Below are positions 7,301 through 15,571 of a DNA stretch of 18,071 nt, piece by piece. Below the pieces are notes generated by a model that saw only the letters and a program-made list of their open reading frames with translations, made no database searches and was not told where the DNA came from. The DNA is taken from the NCBI GenBank assembly GCA_000432335.1, contig HF995371.1, forward strand, positions 36,822 to 54,892. Direction: 5' to 3'. Position 1 is the stretch's first letter. Each line of letters starts with the position of its first letter. The position numbers and the translations under genes were made by a program. The DNA is from Firmicutes bacterium CAG:646 (lineage in GTDB: Bacteria > Bacillota > Clostridia > Lachnospirales > Lachnospiraceae).

Positions 7301-8911
7301 CTATCTCTCGTGTCTTGCATACTTCGGCAGAAGCAGCGGAGATACGTCTCCTGTTGTTACTCCAGCTTCATCCAGTTCTTTTGCATAGTTTTCCACGTGA
7401 TCCAGGTTCATTGTACCCAGTTCCACATCTTTTGCTTTTGCTGCTGCAGCCTTGCCTGCATTTCTTCCGAATACAATGATATCCAGAAGAGAATTACCCA
7501 TCAGACGGTTTCTTCCGTGGATTCCTCCTACAGCTTCCCCTGCTACCAGCAGATTGTCGATAGATTTTGTAAATCCATCTCCTTCGATTTCCAGACCACC
7601 GTTCTGATAATGCAGAGTAGGATAGATCAGAATCGGAACTTTTCTCATATCAATGCCATAGTTCATGTACATACGGAACATTGCCGGAATTCTCTTTTCG
7701 ATCGTTCCTTCGCCGCCCAGCATCTCGATCATCGGAGTATCCAGCCATACGCCCTGCTGTCCGCCCGGTACTTCTACGCCGCGGCCTTCTTTACATTCAC
7801 GGATAACACCGGATGCATTGACATCACGAGTCTCCAGCGGATGAATATAAGCTTCACCTTCTGCATTTACCAGCTGCGCTCCTACAGAACGAACTTTCTC
7901 TGTTACCAGAGCGCCCAGGATCTGTGCCGGATAAACAGCTCCGGTAGGATGGTACTGAATAGAATCCTGATACAGTAAAGATGCACCTGCACGATATCCC
8001 AGAATCAAACCATCAGCAGTTGCGCCGTAATGGTTGGAAGTCGGGAATCCCTGATAATGCATACGACCTGCGCCGCCAGTAGCGATAACTACTGTTTTTG
8101 CTCTTGCTACCAGATAATCATCGGTTTCCATATTTTTCAGAACAGCGCCGGCAACCTGACCTTTTTCATCTTTGATCAGCTCTAGTGCTGCTGTAAATTC
8201 CACAACTGGAATCTGACGGTTCAGCACTTCATCACGAAGAGTACGCATGATCTCAGAACCGGAATAGTCTTTTGCCGCATGCATTCTCTTTCTGGAAGTT
8301 CCGCCACCGTGAGTGGTGATCATTCTTCCGTCTTCTTCTTTATCAAATTCCACACCCAGCTCGTTCAGCCATTTGATGGCGTCCGGAGCTTCCATTACCA
8401 GACGTTTTACCAGCTCCGGCTTTGCAGCAAAATGTCCGCCGCCGAAAGCATCCAGATAATGCTGTACCGGAGAATCATTTTCCTTATCTGCTGCCTGAAT
8501 ACCGCCTTCTGCCATCATGGTGTTAGCGTCTCCGATACGGAGTTTTGTCACCATCATAACATTAGCGCCTGCTTTGTGAGCTTCGATCGCGCAGGAAGCG
8601 CCTGCTCCGCCGCCGCCGATTACCAGCACGTCCACATCATAATCCACTTTGTTAAGATCTACTTTATCCTTCAACAGACGACTGTTGGAGTGAAGCAGAT
8701 GTACCAGCTCTTTATTTGCTTTCTGACCTTTATTCGGTCCCACCTTGATCTCTTCAAATGCTTCTTCTTTGTAATCCGGATGAAATTCTTTCAGAAGCGC
8801 ATCTTTTTCGTCCGCTGTCAGACGTCTTGGTTCCGTAGACATACGTTCTTTTCTTGTAGCCTCTACCTTTTTGATAGATTCCATCATATGTTCTGGATAT
8901 GGTGTATACAT
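7301..8911 (-). CDS. frdA: Soluble fumarate reductase flavoprotein subunit (FrdA/TfrA family)
   Basis: This 536-residue flavoprotein belongs to the SdhA/FrdA/L-aspartate oxidase family. The FAD-binding VIGGGGAG is at residues 97-104. Fumarate-site residues line up with E. coli FrdA: His321 (QYHPTG), Glu338 and Arg341 (TEKVR), Arg362 (ETRDVNAS, the proton-donor arginine), His434 (LHYQNGG) and Arg469 (HGRNRLMGNS). Where classical FrdA/SdhA has a histidine that binds FAD covalently (SHT), this protein has Asn130 (DANTMMAEGG), so FAD is probably non-covalent, as in soluble relatives. An extra charged N-terminal segment of about 90 residues precedes the Rossmann fold. The start ATG 8911 has AGGAGG 7 nt upstream. 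With no membrane-anchor genes nearby, a cytoplasmic enzyme fed by the Hdr/Flx proteins is likely. Fumarate rather than another enoate is supported by the adjacent fumarase. Confidence 0.88.
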   Translation of the reverse strand: MYTPYPEHMMESIKKVEATRKERMSTEPRRLTADEKDALLKEFHPDYKEEAFEEIKVGPNKGQKANKELVHLLHSNSRLLKDKVDLNKVDYDVDVLVIGGGGAGASCAIEAHKAGANVMMVTKLRIGDANTMMAEGGIQAADKENDSPVQHYLDAFGGGHFAAKPELVKRLVMEAPDAIKWLNELGVEFDKEEDGRMITTHGGGTSRKRMHAAKDYSGSEIMRTLRDEVLNRQIPVVEFTAALELIKDEKGQVAGAVLKNMETDDYLVARAKTVVIATGGAGRMHYQGFPTSNHYGATADGLILGYRAGASLLYQDSIQYHPTGAVYPAQILGALVTEKVRSVGAQLVNAEGEAYIHPLETRDVNASGVIRECKEGRGVEVPGGQQGVWLDTPMIEMLGGEGTIEKRIPAMFRMYMNYGIDMRKVPILIYPTLHYQNGGLEIEGDGFTKSIDNLLVAGEAVGGIHGRNRLMGNSLLDIIVFGRNAGKAAAAKAKDVELGTMNLDHVENYAKELDEAGVTTGDVSPLLLPKYARHER

Positions 8912-8923
8912 GTTCTGCCCTCC

Positions 8924-9625
8924 TTATTTCTCAATCTCTCTGTTATTGTAAAGTTCTTTCATCTCTGTGATAGGCTTCTGCATAATCTGCTCGATCAACT
9001 CATCGTATGCACCGCTGTTGATTTCTTCCACACGATTTTCCAGATGCTCTGCTTTCGGTGCGATATATTTTCCAGTGAGACGTCTTGCCAGCTGACCAAC
9101 CTGAGGATGGGAAATACCTGCCGGACATCTTACAGAACAGCATCCGCAGCTTACACAGTCGAAGGACTCCTCTGCACATTTCTCAAACTCGCCTCTCTGC
9201 GCATATGCGATATACTGCATAACGTTCAGATCCTGCGTACAGGCTTTTGTACAGGCATTACATCCGATACAGCTGTAAATTTCCGGATACAGCTCCATCA
9301 TAATCTGCTGATTTGGACGGATCTCTTCAATATCATACGTTCTCTTATCGGTAGGGAAAAACGGAATACTTGCCACATACATACCTTCCTGTACCTGTGT
9401 CTGACAGGCAAGACAAGTTTTCAGTTCATTGTCACCTTTGATTCTGTAAATTGTTGCGCAGGCTCCACAAAAACCATGACGGCAGCCGCAGCCTCTTTTC
9501 AGAGTATAACCTGCATACTCCATGGCTGTCATGATTGTCAGTTCTGCAGGCACACTGTATCTTTTACCAAAGAAAAACACATTTACCATTTTTTCCATGT
9601 ATTTATACCAATTCCTTTCATACAT
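8924..9625 (-). CDS. frdB: Fumarate reductase iron-sulfur subunit (TfrB-like, without CCG domains)
   Basis: This electron-transfer subunit has about 233 residues. An N-terminal [2Fe-2S] domain shows Cys48, Cys53 and Cys56 (CRHGFCGAC) and Cys71. A C-terminal domain has two CxxCxxCxxxC motifs at 119-129 (CIGCNACTKAC) and 157-167 (CVSCGCCSVRC), implying two [4Fe-4S] clusters. Archaeal thiol:fumarate reductase TfrB has this same order but adds an HdrB-like half with CCG motifs. Here the protein ends where that half would begin, and HdrB is encoded separately in the operon. I chose ATG 9625 because GGGAG lies 8 nt upstream; an ATG at 9598 is possible, and a GTG at 9646 is less likely. It is followed by the flavoprotein after 12 nt and should pass electrons to its FAD. 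Confidence 0.85.
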   Translation of the reverse strand: MYERNWYKYMEKMVNVFFFGKRYSVPAELTIMTAMEYAGYTLKRGCGCRHGFCGACATIYRIKGDNELKTCLACQTQVQEGMYVASIPFFPTDKRTYDIEEIRPNQQIMMELYPEIYSCIGCNACTKACTQDLNVMQYIAYAQRGEFEKCAEESFDCVSCGCCSVRCPAGISHPQVGQLARRLTGKYIAPKAEHLENRVEEINSGAYDELIEQIMQKPITEMKELYNNREIEK

Positions 9626-9893
9626 AATACAACTCCCTATAGACACCTCGATTCCGCTCCATCTCGGTTGAGTTTCACATGTCTATAAAGACTTTTTTGT
9701 AATTTCCGCAGTGCAGCACTTGAGGGCTACTCCCTCTCCACACCCTGCCGAGCAAACCTCCCACATTGAACAGTTGTCTAGCGATTGATACGATCACAAA
9801 CGAATTTGTCGAGCACATCTTTGAGACTTCAGGCTCAAAGTGAGCGCAGACTGAGTTTGCGATGTATCGATCGCTGCCTCTGCTGCTCAGTTT
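9626..9893. other. Structured gap inside the operon between flxA and the fumarate reductase genes
   Basis: No gene is visible in these 268 bp, by far the largest gap between the operon's genes (others are 35 nt or less, or overlap). It contains TATAGACA (9638-9645) complementary to TGTCTATA (9680-9687), a GAGGG/CCCTC stem at 9722-9736, and the long imperfect hairpin at 9780-9875. I see no terminator-type U-run next to these stems and no convincing promoter. An RNA-processing, stability or attenuation role, or a decayed mobile element, are all possible. Confidence 0.55.
9780..9875. repeat. 96-bp imperfect inverted repeat
   Basis: The outer arms AGCGATTGATACGATC at the left and the reverse complement AGCGATCGATACATC at the right pair with few mismatches and continue through CAAAC. 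The core is CTTTGAG (9819-9825), an 8-nt loop, then CTCAAAG (9834-9840). The whole can fold as one long hairpin in the operon transcript. No clear target-site duplication flanks it. Confidence 0.6.
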
Positions 9894-10748
9894 CTAATAT
9901 TCGTTGGGCAGTTCGTCAATTTCATCAAAACGGAATACCGGACCGTCTTTGCACACATATTTTGATCCAATGTTGCAGCGTCCGCATTTTCCTACGCCGC
10001 ATTTCATACGCAGCTCCAGTGTGGTATACACCTGTTCTTTGGTGAATCCCATTTCCTGAAGTCCAGCCAGTACGAATTTGATCATGATCGGCGGTCCGCA
10101 GACCAGAGCTACTTTATCCGTAGTAAATCCGATTTCTTTCAGGTACGTAGGTACGAATCCCACATGACCGTCCCAGCCTTCCTGTTCCCGGTCGATGGTC
10201 AGGTATACGTTCACACCCTCTGTTTTCATCCATACTTCCTGGATTTCTTTCAGCTGTACCAGATCGTCTGCGGAACGGGAACCGTAAAGGATATCCACGG
10301 TTCCGTAGTTTTCCCGGTTGTCCAGAACGTAGTTAATCACGGAACGCAGCGGAGCAAGTCCGATACCTCCGGCGATAAACAGCAGGTTCTTTCCTTTTAA
10401 TTCTGTTTCCACTGGAAAATGATTTCCGTATGGTCCGCGGACTGTGATTTCATCTCCCACCTGAAGGCTGTGGAGATAATCTGTCAGCATTCCGCATTTT
10501 TTGATACTAAATTCCTGATATTCTTTATTGGTAGGTGAAGACGTAATGGAAAACATACCTTCACTGACACCCGGTGCGCAGACCATCGCGCACTGTCCGG
10601 GCATATGTTCAAAAAGCTTCCCGCCCTCCGGTGCATTTACCCGGAATGTCTTAACATCCGGAGTTTCCTGACGGATGTCTGTGATAATTCCCACCTGGGG
10701 AACCAGTGTATCAAGTGTATAATTTTTGTGACAGGTACATTCGCTCAT
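9894..10748 (-). CDS. flxA: FlxA: FAD/NAD(P)H-binding oxidoreductase subunit
   Basis: This 284-residue protein belongs to the ferredoxin-reductase-type family that includes AsrB and the gamma subunit of soluble hydrogenases. The FAD domain carries FSITSSP at about 66-72. The nucleotide domain has GGIGLAPLRS at 127-136 and CGPP at 217-220. A C-terminal [2Fe-2S] motif has Cys250, Cys255, Cys258 and Cys266 (CGVGKCGRC). In FlxABCD-HdrABC complexes this subunit oxidises NADH and passes electrons towards HdrA. The ATG at 10748 overlaps the flxB stop by one base (TAATG), so the two are translationally coupled. Automated annotation may call it a sulfite reductase or hydrogenase subunit, but no sulfite reductase or NiFe catalytic subunit is encoded here. 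Confidence 0.88.
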   Translation of the reverse strand: MSECTCHKNYTLDTLVPQVGIITDIRQETPDVKTFRVNAPEGGKLFEHMPGQCAMVCAPGVSEGMFSITSSPTNKEYQEFSIKKCGMLTDYLHSLQVGDEITVRGPYGNHFPVETELKGKNLLFIAGGIGLAPLRSVINYVLDNRENYGTVDILYGSRSADDLVQLKEIQEVWMKTEGVNVYLTIDREQEGWDGHVGFVPTYLKEIGFTTDKVALVCGPPIMIKFVLAGLQEMGFTKEQVYTTLELRMKCGVGKCGRCNIGSKYVCKDGPVFRFDEIDELPNEY

Positions 10749-11788
10749 TATTTGTCACCTCCCTGTTTCTGAAAGGATTTGATTACTTTTACAATATTTA
10801 AGGATGCAGGACATTTTTCTACACAGCGTCCGCAGCCTACGCAGGAATACATCCCGTCGTTATTTGCCGGGAAATATACCAGTTTGTGCATAAATCTCTG
10901 ACGGAATCTCTGCATCTGACTGGTACGGTTATTGCCGTGAGCCATCATCGTAAAGTCAGAGTACATGCAGGAATCCCAGCAGCGATACCGCTGTACGCCA
11001 TGTCCTGTATCGTAATCTTTGATATCGTAGCACTGACAGGTAGGACATACAAAAGTACACGTTCCACAAGCCAGACACGGTTTATATAATTCTTCCCAAA
11101 GCTCGGAATTGAACTTTTCATTCAGAGCCTCTCCATTCCATCCTTCCAAAGACAGATGAGAGTAAGGAAGCTTTTCTACAATATTGCGGATCGCTGTTTT
11201 TTCAGCTTCCACTTTTTCTTCTTCGGAAGCATCTGCATTCTCCAGAAGACTTTCTACCTCTTTGGTGAGATTTTCACCTTTTTCGGTGAGCGCTTTCCAG
11301 TACAGTGTTCCCTCTACCATCCATGCAGCCACATCAGCTGCCGGTTCTGCACAGTCTACGCCGAACACCTTACAAAAGCAGGTTTCCTCCGGCTCATGAC
11401 ATGCCATAGCCACGATAATTCCATGTTCTCTCCGGGCAGCGTAGAAACTGTCTACCGGATCTGCCAGAAATACTTTGTCCAGTACTTCCACACCTTTGAT
11501 ATCGCAGGCTTTCATTCCAAATACTACAAAATTCTGCTCTTTTAAGGCTTCCGGTTCCACGGAGAGTTTCTTGCCCTCTCTCTTTACCGTGTACAGGTTC
11601 TCACTCTGCGGAAAAAATGCATCTTTCGGAGATTTTACCGTTTTCAGTGTGTCCAGATCAACCTGCGCATCTTCTGTCCATGCGGCAAAATTTGTCTGAC
11701 CGCTCACCTGTACCGGAAGGTATAATTCCTGTCCTGCGGCAATTTTCTGGAATAATGCCGGCAGATTTTCTTTCGCTATCTTATACAT
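10748..11788 (-). CDS. flxB: FlxB: iron-sulfur electron-transfer subunit (AsrA/hydrogenase beta-like)
   Basis: This 346-residue cytoplasmic protein has an N-terminal domain of the AsrA/hydrogenase-beta type (with GMKACDIKGVEVLD at about 91-104) and a C-terminal dicluster ferredoxin domain. Cluster ligands are Cys238, 241, 244 and 248 (CLACGTCTFVC), and Cys316, 319, 322 and 326 (CVGCGRCVEKC). Extra cysteines lie at 251/253 and 130/137/139. It should link FlxA to the other Flx/Hdr subunits. It lies 3 bp after flxC and overlaps flxA by one base. Between about 170 and 205 there is a highly charged insert rich in Glu and Lys. The Flx assignment is by architecture and gene order; electron path details are inference. 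Confidence 0.85.
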   Translation of the reverse strand: MYKIAKENLPALFQKIAAGQELYLPVQVSGQTNFAAWTEDAQVDLDTLKTVKSPKDAFFPQSENLYTVKREGKKLSVEPEALKEQNFVVFGMKACDIKGVEVLDKVFLADPVDSFYAARREHGIIVAMACHEPEETCFCKVFGVDCAEPAADVAAWMVEGTLYWKALTEKGENLTKEVESLLENADASEEEKVEAEKTAIRNIVEKLPYSHLSLEGWNGEALNEKFNSELWEELYKPCLACGTCTFVCPTCQCYDIKDYDTGHGVQRYRCWDSCMYSDFTMMAHGNNRTSQMQRFRQRFMHKLVYFPANNDGMYSCVGCGRCVEKCPASLNIVKVIKSFQKQGGDK

Positions 11789-11791
11789 ACA

Positions 11792-12766
11792 TTATCCCCT
11801 TTCTCCTGTGTGACCAGGCTCTACATCACCAAATGTAAAATCTGTCAGCGGACCTTTGGTCTCCGCATCTGCTCCCGCCTGATATTCTCCATAAAATTCA
11901 TCGATATCTTTGATGAATTTACGGTTAAACAGGTGAAGAGGAATCCCCTGCGGACAGACTCTGCTGCACTCGCCGCAGTCTGTACATCTTCCTGCCACAT
12001 GGAAAGCCCGGATAATGTGGAACATTTTCTCTTCAAAGGAATCCACATTTGCTTTCTGAGAGCTGTCAAATTTATTGCTGTCAAAGACACATTTACGGCA
12101 GCTGCATGCCGGACAGACATTTCTGCAGGCATTACAGCGGATACATTTGCTCAATTCATTCTGGAAGAAAGCAAACTTTTCTTCCGGACTCATAGCTTCG
12201 ATCCGTTTTACTTCATCAAAACGATCTGCATCTTTCGTATCTTTGGATTCTCCAATGATCTCATCGTAGATCATATGCTCTTTGCCCTTGCATACGTGGC
12301 ATCTCTCCAGCATAGCGTCTGCATAAGAACATGTTTTTTCTCCGTAAATAGTCTGGATTGTTAAAGTATCTGCTTCATCGGTGATCTCGGCGCCCTGAAT
12401 GCTTTCAATACCTTTGATACCCATTTTTCTGATCTTTTCGATATCCAGTTTTCCTTTACATCCCACGCCTACAATGTAAGCTTTTTCTCTGTCCACTCTG
12501 TGCTCTTTGATCAGCTGGTTAAAGCTGTAAGTATCGCAGGGTTTCAGACAGACCATGGTTTTTCCTTCCTTTTTGGAAGCTTCGATCATATATTTACTTA
12601 AATTAGCCCCGCAGAATCCGTTGTACACGAAATCTTTCAGGTCTTCTTCTGTCTCAAAATATGCCGGTTCCGGATTATAAGGCAGGTCTCCCGCTTTCCA
12701 TCCCAGAACACGGGCTACTGTTCCATCAGCCAGCAGTTCTTTCGCACGTTTGATTATTTCCTGCAT
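11792..12766 (-). CDS. flxC: FlxC: iron-sulfur electron-transfer subunit
   Basis: This 324-residue protein has an N-terminal domain resembling the beta subunit family of F420-dependent hydrogenases/dehydrogenases (FCGANLSKYM, CLKPCDTYSF, GVGCKGKLD, ERCHVCKGK) and a C-terminal ferredoxin domain. The ferredoxin ligands are Cys208, 211, 214 and 218 (CIRCNACRNVC), a following CSCRKC at 221-226, and Cys261, 264, 267 and 271 (CTDCGECSRVC). It starts at ATG 12766 with GGAGG 7 nt upstream and overlaps the flxD end by 13 nt. Together with FlxB it forms the two iron-sulfur subunits typical of Flx complexes. Some tools would label it simply as a 4Fe-4S dicluster protein. Confidence 0.83.
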   Translation of the reverse strand: MQEIIKRAKELLADGTVARVLGWKAGDLPYNPEPAYFETEEDLKDFVYNGFCGANLSKYMIEASKKEGKTMVCLKPCDTYSFNQLIKEHRVDREKAYIVGVGCKGKLDIEKIRKMGIKGIESIQGAEITDEADTLTIQTIYGEKTCSYADAMLERCHVCKGKEHMIYDEIIGESKDTKDADRFDEVKRIEAMSPEEKFAFFQNELSKCIRCNACRNVCPACSCRKCVFDSNKFDSSQKANVDSFEEKMFHIIRAFHVAGRCTDCGECSRVCPQGIPLHLFNRKFIKDIDEFYGEYQAGADAETKGPLTDFTFGDVEPGHTGERG

Positions 12767-13197
12767 CTTAAATCCTCCAATCTCACATTCTTGCCCAGAG
12801 AATGAATCTTCTCCACAAATTCATTCATGGTTGTAGAGAATTTTACGCCTTCTGCAGCAGATACCCATTCTACACGGGTACGGCCATGTTCCACACCAAT
12901 ATAATCCAGCATGGAGAACAGAAGGGCCATACGTCTTCTGGCATAATAGTTACCGGTACTGTAATGGCAGTCTCCCGGGTGGCATCCACACATGATCACT
13001 CCGTCTGCGCCTTTCTCAAAAGCCCGGAGAATAAACATGGGATTCACACGGCAGGAACAGGGAACACGAATGATCTTTACGTCTGCAGGATAAGTCAGAC
13101 GGCTGCTTCCTGCCAGATCCGCTCCTGCATAACTGCACCAGTTACAGCAGAATGCCACGATTTTCGGTCTGAATTCTTCTTTTGCTTCTATCGACAT
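12754..13197 (-). CDS. flxD: FlxD: MvhD-like [2Fe-2S] subunit linking Flx to HdrA
   Basis: This 147-residue protein is of the MvhD/HdrA-linker family. Conserved cysteine groups are Cys17, Cys18 and Cys21 (FCCNWC), Cys47 and Cys49 (VPCSCR) and Cys70, Cys72 and Cys77 (CGCHPGDC), which hold one [2Fe-2S] cluster. In methanogens MvhD docks the hydrogenase on HdrA; in bacteria the same protein docks the NADH-oxidising FlxABC. It overlaps the end of hdrA by 10 nt and the start of flxC by 13 nt, so these three genes are tightly coupled. A seleno- or hydrogenase-linked role is not supported because no hydrogenase large subunit is nearby. Confidence 0.9.
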   Translation of the reverse strand: MSIEAKEEFRPKIVAFCCNWCSYAGADLAGSSRLTYPADVKIIRVPCSCRVNPMFILRAFEKGADGVIMCGCHPGDCHYSTGNYYARRRMALLFSMLDYIGVEHGRTRVEWVSAAEGVKFSTTMNEFVEKIHSLGKNVRLEDLRCRK

Positions 13198-15176
13198 ATT
13201 GCATCTACCTCCGCTAGAATCTGTCTGTTAGAGAATCCCTGCAAGTCCATAGCTCCGGACGGACAGGTTACGGTACAAGCGCCACAGCCCTGACACAGCG
13301 CGCTGTTTACTACCGCGATACGGCGTGTCTCACGGATACCGTGATCGTTGATCTCTTTCTCTTCATAAGTGATTGCCCCGTAAGGACAAACATTTGCACA
13401 GGTGGAACATCCGTTACACAGAAGTTCATCTGATTTTGCTGTACACGGATTGGTAAGCAGTTTATCTTTTGCCAGAAGTCCGATGGCTTTTACAGCCGCC
13501 GCTCCTGCCTGCGCTACCGTTTCCGGAATATCCTTCGGTCCCTGGCATACACCGGACAGGAAAATACCTGCTGTAGGAGATTCTACAGGACGAAGTTTTG
13601 CATGGGCTTCAGTAAGGAAGTTGTTGGTATCAATACTGGCTGTCAGCATAGTTGCAATCTTACGCACATCTGGATTTGGCTCGATAGCTGTTGCCAGAAC
13701 AACCATATCCGCCTCTTTCAGAATCTGGCGGTTATCCAGAAGATCCACACCCTGAACCAGAAGTTTTCCATCCGGCTGAGGTATAACCTTTCCTACCTGA
13801 CCTTTGATATAATTTACGCCATACTGTTCTACCGCTCTTCTGTAGAACTCGTCAAAGTTCTTACCAGGTGTACGTACATCAATATAGAATACAGTTACGT
13901 TCACATCCGGATATTTGTCGCGGATCAGCATCGCATGTTTTGCTGTGTACATACAACAGATCTTGGAGCAGTAGCTCTTTCCTCTGTCATCAGAACAACG
14001 GCTGCCCACACACTGGATAAATACCATTTCCTTCGGCGCTTTTCCATCAGAAAGGCGTTCCAGATGACCCTTGGTAGGACCTGCCGCATTCATGATACGC
14101 TCCAGCTCAAGAGAAGTGATAACATCTTTGCTCTGGCTGTACGCATACTCGTCATAGTTGTCTAATTTGATGGTGTCAAAACCGGTAGCAACTACAATAG
14201 CGCCATATTTTTCAGTGATGATCTCATCTTTCTGTTCGTAGTCGATTGCTCCAGCCTGACATACTTTGGCACAGACACCACATTTTCCCGTCTTAAATTT
14301 GATACAGTGTTCTCTGTCAATCACCGGCACATTCGGGATTGCCTGTGCAAATGGTGTGTAGATCGCACTTCTTGTATTCAGTCCTCTGTTAAACTCGCTG
14401 GGGGCTTTCTTAGACGGACATTTTTCCTGACAGACACCGCAGCCTGTACATTTGTCCATATCTACGCTTCTGGCTTTTTTGCGGATATCTACTGTAAAAT
14501 CACCCACAAAGCCGGAAACCTTATCCACTTCACTATATGTATAAATATTGATCTTCTCGTGAGAAGCCGCCTCCACCATCTTCGGTGTAAGGATACATGC
14601 GGAACAGTCTAGAGTCGGGAAAGTCTTGTCAAGCTGGGACATTCTTCCGCCGATACTCGGTGTTTTCTCCACGATATCTACTTCATAGCCTGCGTCTGCA
14701 ATATCAAGAGCAGTCTGGATACCGGCGATACCGCCTCCGATCACCAGCGCGCGTTTTGTAACACGGCTCTCGCCTGGTTTCAGCGGGGTATTCAGGTTTA
14801 CTTTGGCAATAGCAGCCCGCATCAGGATCACTGCCTTTTTCGTTGCCTCTTCGATATCCTTATGAATCCAGGAACAATGCTCGCGGATATTTGCGATCTC
14901 CACCATATAAGGATTCAGTCCGGCTCTCTCCGCTGCCTTTCTGAAGGTGGTCTCATGCATACGCGGGGAACAGGAACAGACTACCATTCCTGTCAGATTC
15001 TTTTCTTTGATGGCTTTTGCGATCAGCGCCTGTCCTGCTTCAGAACACATATACTGATAATCTTCTGCATGGACAACACCCGGCTCCATCATAGCCATCT
15101 CTGCTACTTTTTTAACGTCTACTGTTGCTGCGATATTGCTTCCGCAGTGACAGACAAATACTCCTATTCTCTGCAC
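13188..15176 (-). CDS. hdrA: HdrA: electron-bifurcating FAD/iron-sulfur subunit
   Basis: This 662-residue protein is a full-length HdrA, the subunit that splits electron pairs at its FAD. The N-terminal domain has CHCG (9-12), CSCSPRMHE (67-75) and CSW (101-103). The thioredoxin-reductase-like FAD domain begins with GGGIAG at 147-152 and includes GGRMSQLDKTFPTLDCSAC. An inserted ferredoxin domain has Cys243, 246, 249 and 253, and Cys291, 299, 302 and 306. The C-terminal ferredoxin domain has Cys587, 590, 593 and 597 (CNGCSTCANVC), and Cys628, 631, 634 and 638 (CQGCGACTVTC). No key segment looks missing. The start is GTG 15176 with AGGAGG 8 nt upstream, 5 bp after hdrC. In the known model one electron goes to ferredoxin and one to HdrC/HdrB. 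Confidence 0.93.
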   Translation of the reverse strand: MQRIGVFVCHCGSNIAATVDVKKVAEMAMMEPGVVHAEDYQYMCSEAGQALIAKAIKEKNLTGMVVCSCSPRMHETTFRKAAERAGLNPYMVEIANIREHCSWIHKDIEEATKKAVILMRAAIAKVNLNTPLKPGESRVTKRALVIGGGIAGIQTALDIADAGYEVDIVEKTPSIGGRMSQLDKTFPTLDCSACILTPKMVEAASHEKINIYTYSEVDKVSGFVGDFTVDIRKKARSVDMDKCTGCGVCQEKCPSKKAPSEFNRGLNTRSAIYTPFAQAIPNVPVIDREHCIKFKTGKCGVCAKVCQAGAIDYEQKDEIITEKYGAIVVATGFDTIKLDNYDEYAYSQSKDVITSLELERIMNAAGPTKGHLERLSDGKAPKEMVFIQCVGSRCSDDRGKSYCSKICCMYTAKHAMLIRDKYPDVNVTVFYIDVRTPGKNFDEFYRRAVEQYGVNYIKGQVGKVIPQPDGKLLVQGVDLLDNRQILKEADMVVLATAIEPNPDVRKIATMLTASIDTNNFLTEAHAKLRPVESPTAGIFLSGVCQGPKDIPETVAQAGAAAVKAIGLLAKDKLLTNPCTAKSDELLCNGCSTCANVCPYGAITYEEKEINDHGIRETRRIAVVNSALCQGCGACTVTCPSGAMDLQGFSNRQILAEVDAICR

Positions 15177-15181
15177 GCGAA

Positions 15182-15571
15182 TTACCTCCTATATCTTCTG
15201 AATGCGCTGACCAAAAGCTGCTGTGGAAGATCCGGATCCAGAAGTTCCGGAATCTCATCCGGTGAAAGATACGTCTGACCTTTCTCTCTCACTACCAGCT
15301 GTCTTGCCGCATCAATAAGTTTACCCGGTTTTACATCTCTCGGACAACGCTCCACACAGGCAAAGCAGGAGAGACATTTCCACAGAGATTTTGACTGCAC
15401 CAGAGATTCGATATCTTCATTTACCACATAGGAAACGAACTGATGTGGTTTAATATCCATCTCATTAAAAGAGGGGCAGGAAGCAGAACATTTTCCGCAT
15501 TTCATACATTTTAATGGATTTACACCGCTGATCTCTTTGATCAGTTCTACCTGTTTCTTTGCGGTATTCAC
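15182..15571 (-). CDS. hdrC: HdrC: iron-sulfur subunit of heterodisulfide reductase-like complex
   Basis: This 129-residue soluble ferredoxin-like protein has two [4Fe-4S] motifs: Cys22, 25, 28 and 32 (CMKCGKCSASCP) and Cys66, 69, 72 and 76 (CLSCFACVERCP). It is expected to carry electrons from HdrA to HdrB. It starts with GTG at 15571, sharing a base with the hdrB stop (TAGTG), with AGGAGG about 10 nt upstream inside the hdrB coding end. There is no membrane segment, which separates it from HdrE/DsrM-associated types. Confidence 0.92.
   Translation of the reverse strand: MNTAKKQVELIKEISGVNPLKCMKCGKCSASCPSFNEMDIKPHQFVSYVVNEDIESLVQSKSLWKCLSCFACVERCPRDVKPGKLIDAARQLVVREKGQTYLSPDEIPELLDPDLPQQLLVSAFRRYRR

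Noticed and set aside
6462..7388. Plus-strand open frame of 308 codons opposite fumarase alpha
   Set aside because: It has low-complexity shadow composition and no recognisable domain; the minus strand carries all fumarase cysteine ligands.
8279..9688. Long plus-strand open frame of 469 codons opposite the fumarate reductase genes
   Set aside because: It is an antisense shadow: its sequence is rich in Cys, His, Phe and Ser with no family resemblance, and the minus strand encodes clear FrdA/FrdB motifs over the same bases.
9894..11788. Anaerobic sulfite reductase subunits AsrA/AsrB or NiFe hydrogenase beta/gamma subunits
   Set aside because: FlxA and FlxB share these folds, but no sirohaem catalytic subunit (AsrC) or hydrogenase large subunit is present, and the MvhD/HdrABC context identifies Flx.
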